Shown here one piece after another: positions 33,176-43,611 of a stretch of 64,000 nt of DNA (its first letter is position 1; each line of letters starts with the position of its first letter). The notes under the pieces were generated by a model, which saw only the letters and a program-made list of their open reading frames with translations, did no database searches and had not been told where the DNA came from. The stretch comes from Aphrocallistes beatrix. Taxonomy: Eukaryota > Porifera > Hexactinellida > Sceptrulophora > Aphrocallistidae. A program made the translations under genes and the position numbers. Where the stretch lies: assembly GCA_963281255.1 (NCBI GenBank), contig OY725492.1, positions 248,001 to 312,000 of the forward strand, in the 5' to 3' direction.

Positions 33176-33879
33176 TTTTCACTTTCTTATTTTCAAATAT
33201 TTAAATGCCTCCTACACTTAATTGTTCATCAGATCACTTTCTAACAAACTTATTTCACTTTTATACAAATAATTTATTCAGATCCAAATTCAGTAGATTC
33301 CTGCAATGAGTGTCTTTTATTTTTAAATTAATTCGTAACCTACTTTATAATAAGGGAACGCATGTATTTGTCCGAAGAATCAATTTTTATAAGTTCTGCA
33401 TTTGTCAGAATCAATATTCAGATCATTTTAAGAATTCTTGTTAAATCGTACTTTGATAACAATAGTGTGCTGTATAAGAGTATGTAGATGTAAAACGGAT
33501 ATAAATCAATTGGTAAATAACATTTGTGTTGTTTCTAAGATTGGTGTTTATTGAAAGACACATATTTGATTCATTAATAATTAAGATGACTTCAGGAATT
33601 CTATTCGGATAAATGCAGAACTTTTTCTCCATTGCTATGGAAATGCATTCTTTCAATTGGGGTTATATCTTGAAAACCGCTCGGGCTAGACTTTTCATCC
33701 TATTTGTTTAGACAATGCTCTCCTTCCTATTAAGTGATAATACCACTTGAACTGTGTGACAATTATGTTAATTGACCATATTTTGTAAATTGTCCCTTTA
33801 ATTTAGAAACCAAATTTGAAAGTCTAACTCGAGCTTTTTTCAAGATATAGCCTTAATTAGACGAAATTTCGAGCAAAAT
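33176..33879. other. spacer with inverted repeats before RNF170 copies
   Basis: Contains an imperfect pair AAGTTCTGCATTTGTC (about 33390) and its inverse GATAAATGCAGAACTT (about 33610), and the palindromic element at 33657-33852 directly upstream of the short RNF170-like ORF. No gene seen. Confidence 0.55.
33657..33852. repeat. palindromic element, about 38-bp inverted ends
   Basis: GGTTATATCTTGAAAA then GCTCGGGCTAGACTTTT on the left matches, inverted, AAAGTCTAACTCGAGC then TTTTCAAGATATAGCC on the right. A loop of about 115 bases separates the arms. Probably a MITE; it sits about 30 bp before the ATG of the RING-less RNF170 copy. Confidence 0.75.
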
Positions 33880-34212
33880 ATGACTGGAATTAGACTGTAC
33901 GATATTTTGGATTCAACTCTTAATGTATATTATAGTGATTTTAGAATGTGTTCTTCATGCATTTGCTTACGCTATATCTGCTGGATCCTAGGAACGTTTT
34001 ACACAAGATACAACAAAACCAGTGGCATTTTAAAAGTTTTATGCAATACCATCATCTTAATTCTCTACCTCATTTCACCTATTGACATTCTTCCCGAAGC
34101 AATTCTGGGTCCAATCGGGCTAATTGATGATGTAGCCGCAATTGGTATATATATACTACAATTGTTGGCCACCTTTGTCAATTATTTAGCAACGCAACAG
34201 GGACAAAGGTGA
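33880..34212 (+). CDS. RING-less RNF170 paralogue
   Basis: 110 aa. Residues about 20-45 (MCSSCICLRYICWILGTFYTRY) match the membrane-proximal N-terminus of the neighbouring RNF170-like protein (LCSPCICICLVYLYGIQETLY). The segment from about 52 on is the DUF1232 membrane module, almost identical to the neighbour (LILYLISPIDILPEAILGP, IGLIDD). The whole RING segment is absent with no intron at the join. The 3' flanks of the two copies are also alike (both end with TTTTGGTCTATGAGAAAATGA or close to it), so this is a tandem duplicate. The frame is intact; it may encode a membrane protein that competes with the ligase, or be on the way to a pseudogene. Confidence 0.7.
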   Translation: MTGIRLYDILDSTLNVYYSDFRMCSSCICLRYICWILGTFYTRYNKTSGILKVLCNTIILILYLISPIDILPEAILGPIGLIDDVAAIGIYILQLLATFVNYLATQQGQR

Positions 34213-34646
34213 ATTAATTAGATCTCAGATTTTATATTGATAATGTAGTTAAAAACTTTTTATAGTATCTGAATGCTTGTTTTGAATTGTTTATTTTTGT
34301 TGGTTATATAAATTTTGTTATAAATGATTCAATCATATGTTTTGGTCTATGAGAAAATGACACATACTTGTCATGGAATTGCTATTTTATGGGGGGCGAC
34401 TAAATTGATCAGAATTTATGTAGAATTTTGAAACTCTTCATTCGTTCGAATTTGCTTGTGTCAAATACAGTAAGTGCAGACGGGATGCAAGTACATAGCC
34501 AGAGTACATTTGGAAAAGTCCATTCTTATTGAATCAAAAAATGTGATTGGATTAACCCCAGACATACTAATTGAGAGTTAAATCTTATTTAATATTGATA
34601 TTAGAATGCACAACTGATCATTAAACCATTAATATTCTAAATTGAA
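34213..34646. other. spacer between RNF170 copies, with RhoGEF fragment
   Basis: Shared 3' flank of the first copy (to about 34360), then the RhoGEF-derived fragment at 34425-34535, then the promoter of the second copy. Confidence 0.6.
34425..34535 (-). pseudogene. fragment of the DH-domain RhoGEF gene
   Basis: About 110 bases match 39632-39740 in the RhoGEF coding region in the same orientation, e.g. CTTCATTCGTTCGAATTTGC and CATAGCCAGAGTACATTTGG are shared exactly. Several substitutions and small indels break the reading frame. It covers part of the DH domain only. A relic of segmental duplication or a template-switch insertion. Confidence 0.85.
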
Positions 34647-35366
34647 ATGGGAGCTGTACTCTGTATATCAAGCTGCATCGCTCTTTCTCTATGCTCTCCA
34701 TGCATTTGCATTTGCTTAGTCTACCTCTACGGCATTCAAGAAACGTTATATAGGGCATACGACAACATCACCAACGTTTTCAATACACAACCAGTACCGA
34801 ATCAACCAGAAAATGCTGCTGAGCCGTTAAACACAGAATGTCCTATCTGCCAATCCACCCCCACACAGCCAATACAAACCAACTGTAACCACAAATTCTG
34901 TAGTAACTGCTTCATTCAATGGTGGCGCACAAGGGGCACAGGGGCACCAGCACCCTGTCCATTTTGTAGGTGTGAAGTAACGTTTTTGCTGATTGGATAT
35001 AACCAAACTGGTTTAGATGCAGATGCGAGAGGCATTCTGAGTAAAGTCCATGATTACAATAGAAAGTTTTCACGTCGAACTTTCACACACAGTTGGACTA
35101 GATTCTATACACAAGATGCTGTCGTGATATTCAATTATATATGGCACTCATACAACCTGCTACCACATGATGTGAAGATGGCAGTGCTAGGTTATACCGT
35201 CATCTTAATCCTCTACCTCATTTCACCTATTGACATCCTTCCAGAAGCAATTCTGGGTCCAATCGGCCTAATTGATGATGGAGCGGCGATTGCTGTATTT
35301 CTGCGACAAGTATTAGTTAGGTTTGTCAATTCTTTAGCAACGCAAGCTGGGACGAATGTGAATTAA
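34647..35366 (+). CDS. RNF170: RNF170-like RING E3 ligase
   Basis: ER-membrane ubiquitin ligase; mammalian RNF170 ubiquitinates activated IP3 receptors and TLR3. Single exon, 239 aa (human 258). N-terminal Cys-rich hydrophobic segment (about 5-30) probably spans the membrane. RING at about 71-117: CPICQSTPTQPIQTNCNHKF, CSNCF, then CPFCRCE; all zinc ligands are present. C-terminal DUF1232 module (about 187-225, YLISPIDILPEAILGPIG) forms further membrane helices, the RNF170 arrangement. The upstream neighbour is a RING-less duplicate. Confidence 0.93.
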   Translation: MGAVLCISSCIALSLCSPCICICLVYLYGIQETLYRAYDNITNVFNTQPVPNQPENAAEPLNTECPICQSTPTQPIQTNCNHKFCSNCFIQWWRTRGTGAPAPCPFCRCEVTFLLIGYNQTGLDADARGILSKVHDYNRKFSRRTFTHSWTRFYTQDAVVIFNYIWHSYNLLPHDVKMAVLGYTVILILYLISPIDILPEAILGPIGLIDDGAAIAVFLRQVLVRFVNSLATQAGTNVN

Positions 35367-35945
35367 TGATACCTCCGATTTTAACGGTTTTATTGAGAAA
35401 TGTTGTTAAAAGCTTTTTGTAGCATCTGATTGCTAATTGTTTTGAATCGCATAGTTGTGTTGGATTATATAATTTTTGCTATTAATCAATCAAATTATTT
35501 GGTCTATGAGAAAATGATACCTGCTTTGGCGCCATAGAGTTGCTATGTTATATCATAATGCATATGGGGACTATTTCATCATGTCGACATGATATGAAAC
35601 TCACACAGGAAGGTTATAAAGTTTCGGGTTCAAAGGTGAATAGCGTGATCAAAGTTGACAGCAAGATAGTATAGATATCGTTTTAACATGAAGGAATTTT
35701 GGACTCAACATTTTAGCATGAAAAATCATCGAATTTTACTTCCCAAAATGTCGTTGTATAAACGGACAATTTGTACCTCTGAAATGACCATCGATCGATT
35801 GAATACAAAAAATTCATACACTCTTAACATTATTATTATGTGATACAAATTGTACAGTAAAAGCAGAATGATGTTGAAAATTGTCAGATCACAATATCGT
35901 CCAGTTATTATCGATAAAGTGCTTGATACTTGTTAGCTTTAAATC
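35367..35945. other. convergent 3' spacer
   Basis: Lies between RNF170 (+) and the SAMHD1-like gene (-), both ending here. No exon or repeat recognised beyond the duplicated 3' flank of RNF170. Confidence 0.5.
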
Positions 35946-37514
35946 TCATTCATCTTTTCCATTCTTGAAATTGCCATTTTCTTTGAATAAATGAAAGCAT
36001 TTTTTCCCAATTTCAATTGAATCTTTATCCATTTTCTGGCAATAAACACTGAAGATGTATTCTCCAAAGTTGGTTGGTAGCATGGAACTCAGATCTGTTT
36101 TGGAGATTTTAAACGCTTTATTGATATCCGTCTTGGAAAAGAAGTATAAATTAGTGAGAGGATTATTTTGTTTCATTCCGAAATGAACCATCGCTAAGTC
36201 AATCTTCAGATCATCTGCCGAGAGCGGTGTTTCAGTTTCGTTTCCAATTTCTGTTTGAAAAGAGCATATTTTCGCTGCTAACTCTTCTTTACTCATTTCA
36301 ATCTTATCTTTCATACAGACCCTCCCTAAAAGCGGGTACAATTTACGCTCCATAATCTTGTTTAATAATTCCTTCGCCCCGTCTAACTTTGGTTCTGCTG
36401 CAGTTCTTATAGTATGGATAACCGAATCGTTCACGTAGCTATACGCGTGAAAATCTCTCGACGCTTCCGATAATGTTACAAACTCTCCTTTCACAGCTGT
36501 CGGGTATTTAATATATGGATCTGCAATTTTTAACACATCCGTAAACATATGGTCGATTGCCTGCACCGTTTTGTGGAAGTAAGCACTTCTGAAAAGCTTC
36601 GCACGTGTAGCAAACATCTCGTACACAGTATTCAGCTCCTTGTCTCGAATACATATCTGTTTTCTTCCCTCAACTTCAATCACTCTCAGAAATTTCATTA
36701 GGCGATTTGAATCGAAATTATTCGGAATACCAAGATGATGTGCATCTCTTTGTATATAGTCCCATTTATCTACATCTAACCCGCTAATCTTATTCGCAAC
36801 TATGTCGTAGAGGAAAGATTTATCCTTCCCGCGGCCAATGTAAGCCCAATCCTGCCTCGTATCACCCAATGGCTTGTTGGAAATCATTTCTTTCACGAAA
36901 GCTACATCGTTTTCATCAAAACCATACTCGTTGAGTAACGGCATAAGGTTGTTAACCTGGATTAGATAGTCTAACATATCGGTTGACATATCTTCATGTC
37001 TCCAACTCTTTTCACTTGTCACTGGCAGGAAATATTGGTAAAAGTGTGAAAAACACCCATGACCCAAATCATGGCACAGCCCAGCAATCGCACAACATAA
37101 GATATCTTTATCAGTTATGCCCAAATATGGTTGTTTCTGCGAAATCGACACTAAGAGTTGCTTGGCCAAATGACTCACACCAATCGAGTGCTCGAAACGA
37201 GAATGCGTTGCGCTTGGGTATACCAGGTACGCGAATCCTAACTGTTTGATATAGCGTAGCCGTTGGAATTGAGGTGTGTCGATGATGGCGACGAGTACAG
37301 GATGTAGTTCTATGTGTCCGTGGATGGGGTCATTGATGATCAAGTCTGAGCAGTATTTGTCGGACATGTCCGAGTCTGTATTTGAATCCTGTGAATCGTC
37401 GCTCTCTACGTGCAGGGCCGTGATAATATTGTTGCTTTTGTAGCGTTTACCAAATTCAGAGATCTCTTGTGAGTCGTCTGGTACTCGTTTCCGCTTTATA
37501 ACTCGTCCTTCCAT
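35946..37514 (-). CDS. SAMHD1: SAMHD1-like dNTP triphosphohydrolase, no SAM domain
   Basis: HD-domain dNTPase that cuts dNTPs to nucleoside and triphosphate, keeping the pool low; nuclear/cytosolic. Single exon, 522 aa. After about 55 mostly polar residues (basic RKRVPDD at the start, possible nuclear signal) comes the catalytic core: DPIHGHIELHPV, DTPQFQRLRYIKQLGFAY with the allosteric D/Q/R set, SRFEHSIGV, LCHDLGHG (HD motif), KWDYIQRDAHHLGI with the last metal-binding Asp. The C-terminal part follows SAMHD1 closely (MVHFGMKQNNPLTNLYFF). Human SAMHD1 is 626 aa and has an N-terminal SAM domain, which is missing here. The first ATG starts the frame. Confidence 0.94.
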   Translation of the reverse strand: MEGRVIKRKRVPDDSQEISEFGKRYKSNNIITALHVESDDSQDSNTDSDMSDKYCSDLIINDPIHGHIELHPVLVAIIDTPQFQRLRYIKQLGFAYLVYPSATHSRFEHSIGVSHLAKQLLVSISQKQPYLGITDKDILCCAIAGLCHDLGHGCFSHFYQYFLPVTSEKSWRHEDMSTDMLDYLIQVNNLMPLLNEYGFDENDVAFVKEMISNKPLGDTRQDWAYIGRGKDKSFLYDIVANKISGLDVDKWDYIQRDAHHLGIPNNFDSNRLMKFLRVIEVEGRKQICIRDKELNTVYEMFATRAKLFRSAYFHKTVQAIDHMFTDVLKIADPYIKYPTAVKGEFVTLSEASRDFHAYSYVNDSVIHTIRTAAEPKLDGAKELLNKIMERKLYPLLGRVCMKDKIEMSKEELAAKICSFQTEIGNETETPLSADDLKIDLAMVHFGMKQNNPLTNLYFFSKTDINKAFKISKTDLSSMLPTNFGEYIFSVYCQKMDKDSIEIGKKCFHLFKENGNFKNGKDE

Positions 37515-38694
37515 CTTTTCGTGAGTAATAATTTCGAGAATATATTTTAAAATAATTCATTTGATTTTAATAGAGATCTTATTTATATATAAGCTTTGCA
37601 GCTTTCTTTTGACGCCTAATAGCAGTATTCGTCTTCTCTTCATTTCCTTTTCGAGTTAGTTACTGTACATATCCCCGAATGATTAGTTCTTGTTAGACAA
37701 TTAGACGCGTGTGGTAATCGAATATTATATTGTATTACGTAGATCGTATGTACTTAGTAATAGCATAAGATGTCACTGTCGTAATTATCAAGTTCAAAGT
37801 TCAGGGTAAATTGCAAACGTAGGATCATATCTATAGAAATTTGCCAACGCGATCAAGTGTTTAATTAATTGAGCTGCATAATCATATGGAATTATCAGAG
37901 CTGTTTAGAATTGATTTGTAGAAATGAATCCTACATGCCTGAGTTAGATTTCAATTTAAGAGATTGTTAGTATTTCTGACTCTTATGAAACGTTGGTGAA
38001 TTTTTGTCTTTAGTGCTAAACTGTAAATCTAGTTTTTGTCGCTAAAACCATGATTCGTATGTATTTAAAACTCTTTGTTAACTATCCTCAACTTAGTTAA
38101 CTAGGACTTTGTCATGAAACATAGTTTCTTGTACAGTAAAGTTCTCTCTACATAATTATCAAGTTCAATACATAATTGCCCATGTTCTGTATAACCTATC
38201 TTAATAACCCCTCAATTAATGGACTAGAGAAAATTGTATAAACAAACCTATATAATTGTCCAACGTTCTCTAGTAATCCAACTGGGGTCACTACCCTATG
38301 GATGGAAAAAAATCAGAGAGGACAAACTGTACTGAGTAATGTCAGAAATTTTTTGTTACTACTAATTGTTTATACAAACATTCTGCTATTATAGCCCATC
38401 AAATAATTCGGAATAAGTTGACAGTTTAATCGAGCAATCAGTACTGATATATTGGAAAGATAGATCAATTTAATTTGGATATAGAATCAAATACGACAAT
38501 CAAAATAATTGAGTACATACGTGGGTAGAAAATAAATGAAATGAATAGAATAGATATTATAACCAGCTCGAAATCATGACTGTACACTTGATTAATAAAT
38601 CCTTCTCTTCCGTCCAACTCAATCCAGGAATCGAATGTTGCGAAAATAAAATATAAATCAAATTGATATCCGGATTAGTTATCCAACAACAAAA
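37515..38694. other. spacer with a TA-flanked MITE
   Basis: Promoter side of SAMHD1 and 3' side of the RhoGEF. Contains the MITE at 38134-38330; otherwise AT-rich with no exon. Confidence 0.55.
38134..38330. repeat. TA-flanked MITE, related to 20781-20957
   Basis: Begins CAGTAAAGTTCTCTCTACAT and ends CAGAGAGGACAAACTG with TA on both sides; the interior has AATTGTCC-like repeats. 197 bp, non-coding. Confidence 0.8.
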
Positions 38695-40665
38695 CTACTT
38701 TGATTTGAAAAGCTTGAATAAACGTAAAATACGATCGGCGGAACGCCTTCTAAAATGTTTTTTCTCTCTCCCTCCTTTGGCTCTGCTCTCAGGCGGACTG
38801 GATACACCGATTTCTGTCACCTTTCGATCCGGAGAACGTAGGATCATATCAATGCCAGTGTCATTTTCCGCGAAATTATTCGCTTCAGAAGTGCATCGGG
38901 TTGCATTCTCAATCAGGATATATCCTGGGTGTTCTGGTATGGGGGTGTGCAGTTGGAACGCAGGGATATCTTCTTGGTTCAGGTCTGGGTCGTCTTCGTA
39001 GATGCCTGAGTCGGTGTGTGATTTGTTGGATGTGAGTGCGGGAGGTGAAACGACTTCCGGAAGCCGGTTTTTATCCTCAAGCGAGGTTGGTTCAAGTGTT
39101 AGATTCCGCGTTTTACGCTCTAACGCCTGTAACTCTTCAGTGTCCTTCTGTGTCTCGAGCTTCAACACACGCTTACTCTTGTTGTAGATGATGGGCGACT
39201 GGACATGTAGTGTGTTGAAGAACGAAGGAGGGCAACTCTCCACATTGATTGTACTCGAATTCGATTCCAGGTCAGAGCTCGAAATGGTTCGGAGGATGCC
39301 AGAGGAGCGTTTAGTCGAAGACTTTTTCGATTTCCGCACGCTTCTAGAGCGGGAGTTACTTTTCGCGCGCGTATCTAACTGCCAAGCAGTTGATTTCGAA
39401 GCGATGTCTAGCACGAGATGGATGGAGTCGTTCAGTAGGATGAGACAAGCTTTGAACTTGTCATGAGCTAAGTTCGCGAAATACGAATCAGGGTGTGAAA
39501 AATCGGTGTATTTCATGAGCTCCTTGAGAAGTAGGAGGTATCGGGGTAGGCGCTGGATGGGGGTGAGTAGGAACGCACACAAATCTAACCCGCCACAACT
39601 AGGACTGTCCATACACGCGCGAATAAAACCGCGAAACTCTTCATTCGTTCGAATTTGCTTGTCAAAAACCGCGAGTGCAGACGGGAATGCGAGCACATAG
39701 CCAGAGTACATTTGGAAAAAGTCCATTCCAATTGAGCCGGAGCATAGATTCGCGAAAATGTCCCCGACCATTCCATGCCATTTCGTGTTCGAGAGTCGAT
39801 CGCGTAATTTCTCTAACAATTCAGTATGACAGCTCAAGAGAGAGTTTAGCTGGGGGGGAAAAAGTAATTTTATTTCGTGGGGCGACAGCATCTTAGACTT
39901 GAAAAGTGGTCGATAAAAAAATGAAGTGAGTGTACGAAGGTTTTGCACGTAGGTTTCCTCTGTTTTGAGAATTTCCTTGGCGACACGGTACCTTTGGTCT
40001 TCTGTCTGGCTGATAATACCGCTACGATGGGCCATCGGCGTAAGCGAACCTCTGGGGGAGGAATGGAAGGGTTGTATGGCGGCCTTGTGTCGTTTTAGTG
40101 TCGACTGGGGTCGCCCTATTCCCATAGTTGAGTAGTGTGTGTATGGATCTGTTATCTGTACTGTGTGGGCTGGGCGTTTGGGTGTCACATTTCGAGGGGT
40201 GCGAGTGAGAAGCTTTATCTCCGGCTGTCCAACTGAGTACTTGTTCGCGTTGGGGTATATTGAGTCATAGTATTTGGTTGTTGGTAGAGTAGAGAGACTG
40301 CCACTTTTACGCACTGCGCTATCATTAGCGTTTGGTCGCGTTGTGTGCATTCTGTCAAGAGTGTTGGACTTTGGGGTGTGCTGTGTTGGGGGGGGAGAAA
40401 TAGATTTTTTTGGGTTGGCTGGTTTGGAAGGAAGGATACATTCTAGGGATTGGTGGTACTTAGGGGGGACAGCAGGCAGTTTTCTGAGTGGGGTGGGGAT
40501 TGGAGTTATGATATCTTGGTTGGTTGGTTTTATTGGTTGAAATTGGGCGTCAGGTTCAAACTTGTAATTGCGAAATTTGTTGTAGTTGATACCAGAAAGT
40601 GACAGGTCCTGTTGTGTTTTGAGCACGGCTTCCCTCAAAGGAGTAGAATCCATCTGGTTATTCAT
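38695..40665 (-). CDS. DH-domain Rho guanine exchange factor
   Basis: Single exon, 656 aa. A long Pro/Ser/Thr-rich, probably disordered N-terminus (1-220) precedes a DH domain at about 225-400: RVAKEILKTEETYVQNLRTL, then LLTPIQRLPRYLLLLKELM, the conserved helix that contacts Rho GTPases. No PH domain is recognisable after it; instead a basic Ser-rich stretch (SRSRSVRKSKKSSTKRS) and a disordered tail ending in basic KKHFRRRSADRILRLFKLFKSK, which could bind membrane. It is a separate family member from Vav in this window. GC content is higher than in neighbours. A 110-bp piece of this gene is duplicated at 34425-34535. Confidence 0.88.
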   Translation of the reverse strand: MNNQMDSTPLREAVLKTQQDLSLSGINYNKFRNYKFEPDAQFQPIKPTNQDIITPIPTPLRKLPAVPPKYHQSLECILPSKPANPKKSISPPPTQHTPKSNTLDRMHTTRPNANDSAVRKSGSLSTLPTTKYYDSIYPNANKYSVGQPEIKLLTRTPRNVTPKRPAHTVQITDPYTHYSTMGIGRPQSTLKRHKAAIQPFHSSPRGSLTPMAHRSGIISQTEDQRYRVAKEILKTEETYVQNLRTLTSFFYRPLFKSKMLSPHEIKLLFPPQLNSLLSCHTELLEKLRDRLSNTKWHGMVGDIFANLCSGSIGMDFFQMYSGYVLAFPSALAVFDKQIRTNEEFRGFIRACMDSPSCGGLDLCAFLLTPIQRLPRYLLLLKELMKYTDFSHPDSYFANLAHDKFKACLILLNDSIHLVLDIASKSTAWQLDTRAKSNSRSRSVRKSKKSSTKRSSGILRTISSSDLESNSSTINVESCPPSFFNTLHVQSPIIYNKSKRVLKLETQKDTEELQALERKTRNLTLEPTSLEDKNRLPEVVSPPALTSNKSHTDSGIYEDDPDLNQEDIPAFQLHTPIPEHPGYILIENATRCTSEANNFAENDTGIDMILRSPDRKVTEIGVSSPPESRAKGGREKKHFRRRSADRILRLFKLFKSK

Positions 40666-41425
40666 TGTGAGAGATGACGTAATTATTCTTTGTGTGTGGT
40701 TCTATTCTCATACGCCCGCTATACTCACGGAATTGTAATAGTTTCAATGTGATCAGGAAATAGCTTGCAATAGTTCAATCGTATACTTTACTATGTCTAC
40801 AGGCCACCATTAGCTTATAATAGGAAAGCACGGGGAACAGTTTTGAGCCTATACTGTGGATTGTTTTGAATTCGCATTTATGATAGCGTAGTGAAGTCTA
40901 GTCAATATGACGTCAATTAGGACGGAACGGAAAATGACTTGTCCAAGCCTCATAATATTTTGGTGCGTTATAGCAGGGCTTCGCGTTACAATAACAAAGA
41001 ATGCGGGTGCTACAATTTCATGATACATCATGAATATTCAAATTAGGATTCCGAGATCACTTTCAGCTGGTGGAATGTAATCTAATACTATAGTACGTAA
41101 TGTTTATTTCAGTTTCAGGTTAGTCGTGCATCATCGCGCATATTTTCATTTTGAACACTATTTGGATAAGAAATAGTTTAGTGATGGAATTTCAACTATT
41201 TTCAGGTCATCATCATGCATCATCTCGGGAGCCAATTGTAATCTCGTCAACATTTCAGAGATGAAGTCTCAAATCGCGAAAAATAACAACGAAAATATGT
41301 TCCCCACGAAAATTGAAAGTATCAACAGCATGGTTAATTATTAATCACTAGCAATAATTAGATGTTTTGTTTACAATTTAAAATAAACACTCAGTTTGAA
41401 ACAACAGACTAATTGTGTATCAATT
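40666..41425. other. intergenic spacer
   Basis: RhoGEF promoter side and TM9SF1 3' side. No exon or repeat recognised. Confidence 0.45.
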
Positions 41426-43379
41426 CTACTCAATTTTCAGACGAGAATACATGTAATAAACCAGACTAAATGAACTCAGGAATGCCACAGTTCCTAGCAT
41501 GAGAAACAGGATATAACTAGCTATGAGCATGTACCCGAAATACTGCAGCCCTTGTAAGAATCCGTGCATTTCAGAGTTGGTATAGTAGAAGTAGATTCCA
41601 TAGCCTAAAACGAACAGACTCAGAGCACCAACTGAGTTAATTGAACGCCACCACCAATGATAATCTTCCAGACAAAGTTGGAAATAGGTTAGAGTGATTG
41701 AAATGCAAGCTGACACAAGGAGTAGGATGACGAAAAGAATCAGCAGGATACTGTACAGCGCGAAATATTGTCTCCCCCACAGTGTAAGATAGATGTAATA
41801 GATTTCGATGGAGATAGCACTGAAAGGCAAAAATCCACCCACCACCATATACAACCAAGTCCGATTGTACCAAGGTTGTACAGGGATTTCGCGAGGAAAC
41901 ATTTTGGTCCGGCAAGGAGCGCTTAATTGATTTGTCATGTTTTTACCGAAAATGCCACCTAAAATGGTCAACGGCAATCCAACAATGAACCAGAGCAGGA
42001 AAAGTAGAATTATAGTTGAGATAGGGAGAGCCTGTGTCGAATTGAAAACCCAAGCGAAAGAGTTAATCAATGACCATATAAGGAAGAAAGGCACAAAGAA
42101 TATCGCGAATGTCAACACTATATTCCAATACCACAATTCACCGCCGAGCTTTTTATAACAGGCACTTGATATAAACCCAGAAAAGCAGGACATGAATGCG
42201 TATAAGAGAATTGTCATTGCGTTGGCAGAGCCGTGGTGATTCTGTGAGAGAAATCCAGCTGCTTCCAATGAGAGAAGGGTGAGCGCGAGAAGTATAAATT
42301 GTGATCCGCTGCCCACGATGGAGCAGAGTAGCATCTTGTTTTGAGGCACTCGGAATACGTCTCCGTTGATCAGTTTCCACCCATAGTCTTCTAAGATATC
42401 ATCCTCTGAGTTTACGTTGTAACTATTGGGAAAATTGGCCAGTAAATCTAACTAAAAGAATTTCTTAATTAATATGATGTATATTGATTGCATTCATTTG
42501 CAAGTGTATCAATGTATTTCTAAATTCGTAGTAAACTCGTCTATGTCCCTGAAAAGTCAAAGTTGGGGGTTTTCTCTGTGGCAACAGTTTCGAATTCGAA
42601 GTATGTATGTCATAAATAAACTTATTCTACGTGTACCTTGAAATATCTTGTCTGAGATTCTTATGCAATGTTGTCATCATCAGTCCCACCAGCAAGATAC
42701 ACAGAATACTCGAGTTAATGACAGACATCCAATGAATCTGTTTTGCTTTCGGAAAGAAATCCAGCAGTTGATTGCCTCTCCCTTCATATGTTGCTTCAGT
42801 GGGTTCCCATCTCACTGAGTAGTAGAAATCCATATGGAATGGTGCATCCACGTCGTTTAGATTAATCGGGTCTTCTGTGCTCGCTACAACGCGTGCTGAC
42901 ACAATATGCCGTCCGTTATACCTGAAAATGAAATGTAAATTATTCCAGAGGTAGATGTTATGCTGGTGCGGGAGGATTGGTCCCTCTTCGAAATGTCCTA
43001 CAAATCCTTGGAACATTAAATCATCCACAACGAATTCGAAATAGTACAGATCTTCAACAGCACGCTTCAACTTGCTCAGGTCCTTCTCATTTATGAAATT
43101 CGTACACAATTTCGTCTTTTTCTTATCCACTCCAAATTGAATGTCGTAAATCGAATGGGCCATGCGATCACCATCTAGAATCTCCCCTAGGGTCATGGGT
43201 TTATGCTCAATCTTATCGGGCGTACACACTGGCAGTGTGTAGTAGTGATACGTCTCCTGTGGGTTGTAGTAGGGACCGACTTTATTGACATAAATAAGCA
43301 CATCGTCACCCGCTTTGTATTCCGCACACTCCAAGAAGTTGAGAGTTAGGATGAGCGCCAGGAGAACAATGAAGCGCAT
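41426..43379 (-). CDS. TM9SF1: transmembrane 9 superfamily protein 1
   Basis: Nonaspanin of the endosome/Golgi membranes. Two exons, 43379-42637 and 42422-41426 (phase 2), 579 aa (human 606). Signal peptide MRFIVLLALILTLNFLECAE. The lumenal domain starts KVGPYYNPQETYHYYTLPVC and includes LGEILDGDRMAHSIYDI and FEFVVDDL, which separate TM9SF1 from TM9SF2-4. Then nine membrane helices; conserved stretches STQALPISTIILL, GGIFGKN, REIPVQPWYNRTW, GGFLPFSAISIEIYYIY, FFMLGT-like LFLMLGTVAF. The C-terminus YYMYSRLKIE matches the family's K-x-D/E type retrieval tail. The intron is 214 bases. Confidence 0.97.
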
Positions 43380-43611
43380 TTTAATTCCGAAATCTAAATT
43401 GTAAATCGAGACGAAGGATAATATCTCTGCAGATTCTATAATCTGAAAGGGAGATAAATGGATCCCAAAAATATAATTCGGATGGGGATATCGCTGTATT
43501 ACGAGTTTCCCACAGAGTGAGTCACTTAATTTGAATACTGCTTAAAAATAATAGAATACAAAATAAATTCAGTTTAATCACCGATCAATACTTTTACATT
43601 TCACAGTTAAG

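Noticed and set aside
33880-34212. Idea that the short RNF170 copy is an alternative 5' part of the second gene
   Set aside because: It contains its own full DUF1232 module and stop codon and has a duplicated 3' flank, so it is a separate duplicate.
40274-40540. Plus-strand ORF over the RhoGEF N-terminus
   Set aside because: Antisense of a Pro/Ser-rich coding region; no independent signature.
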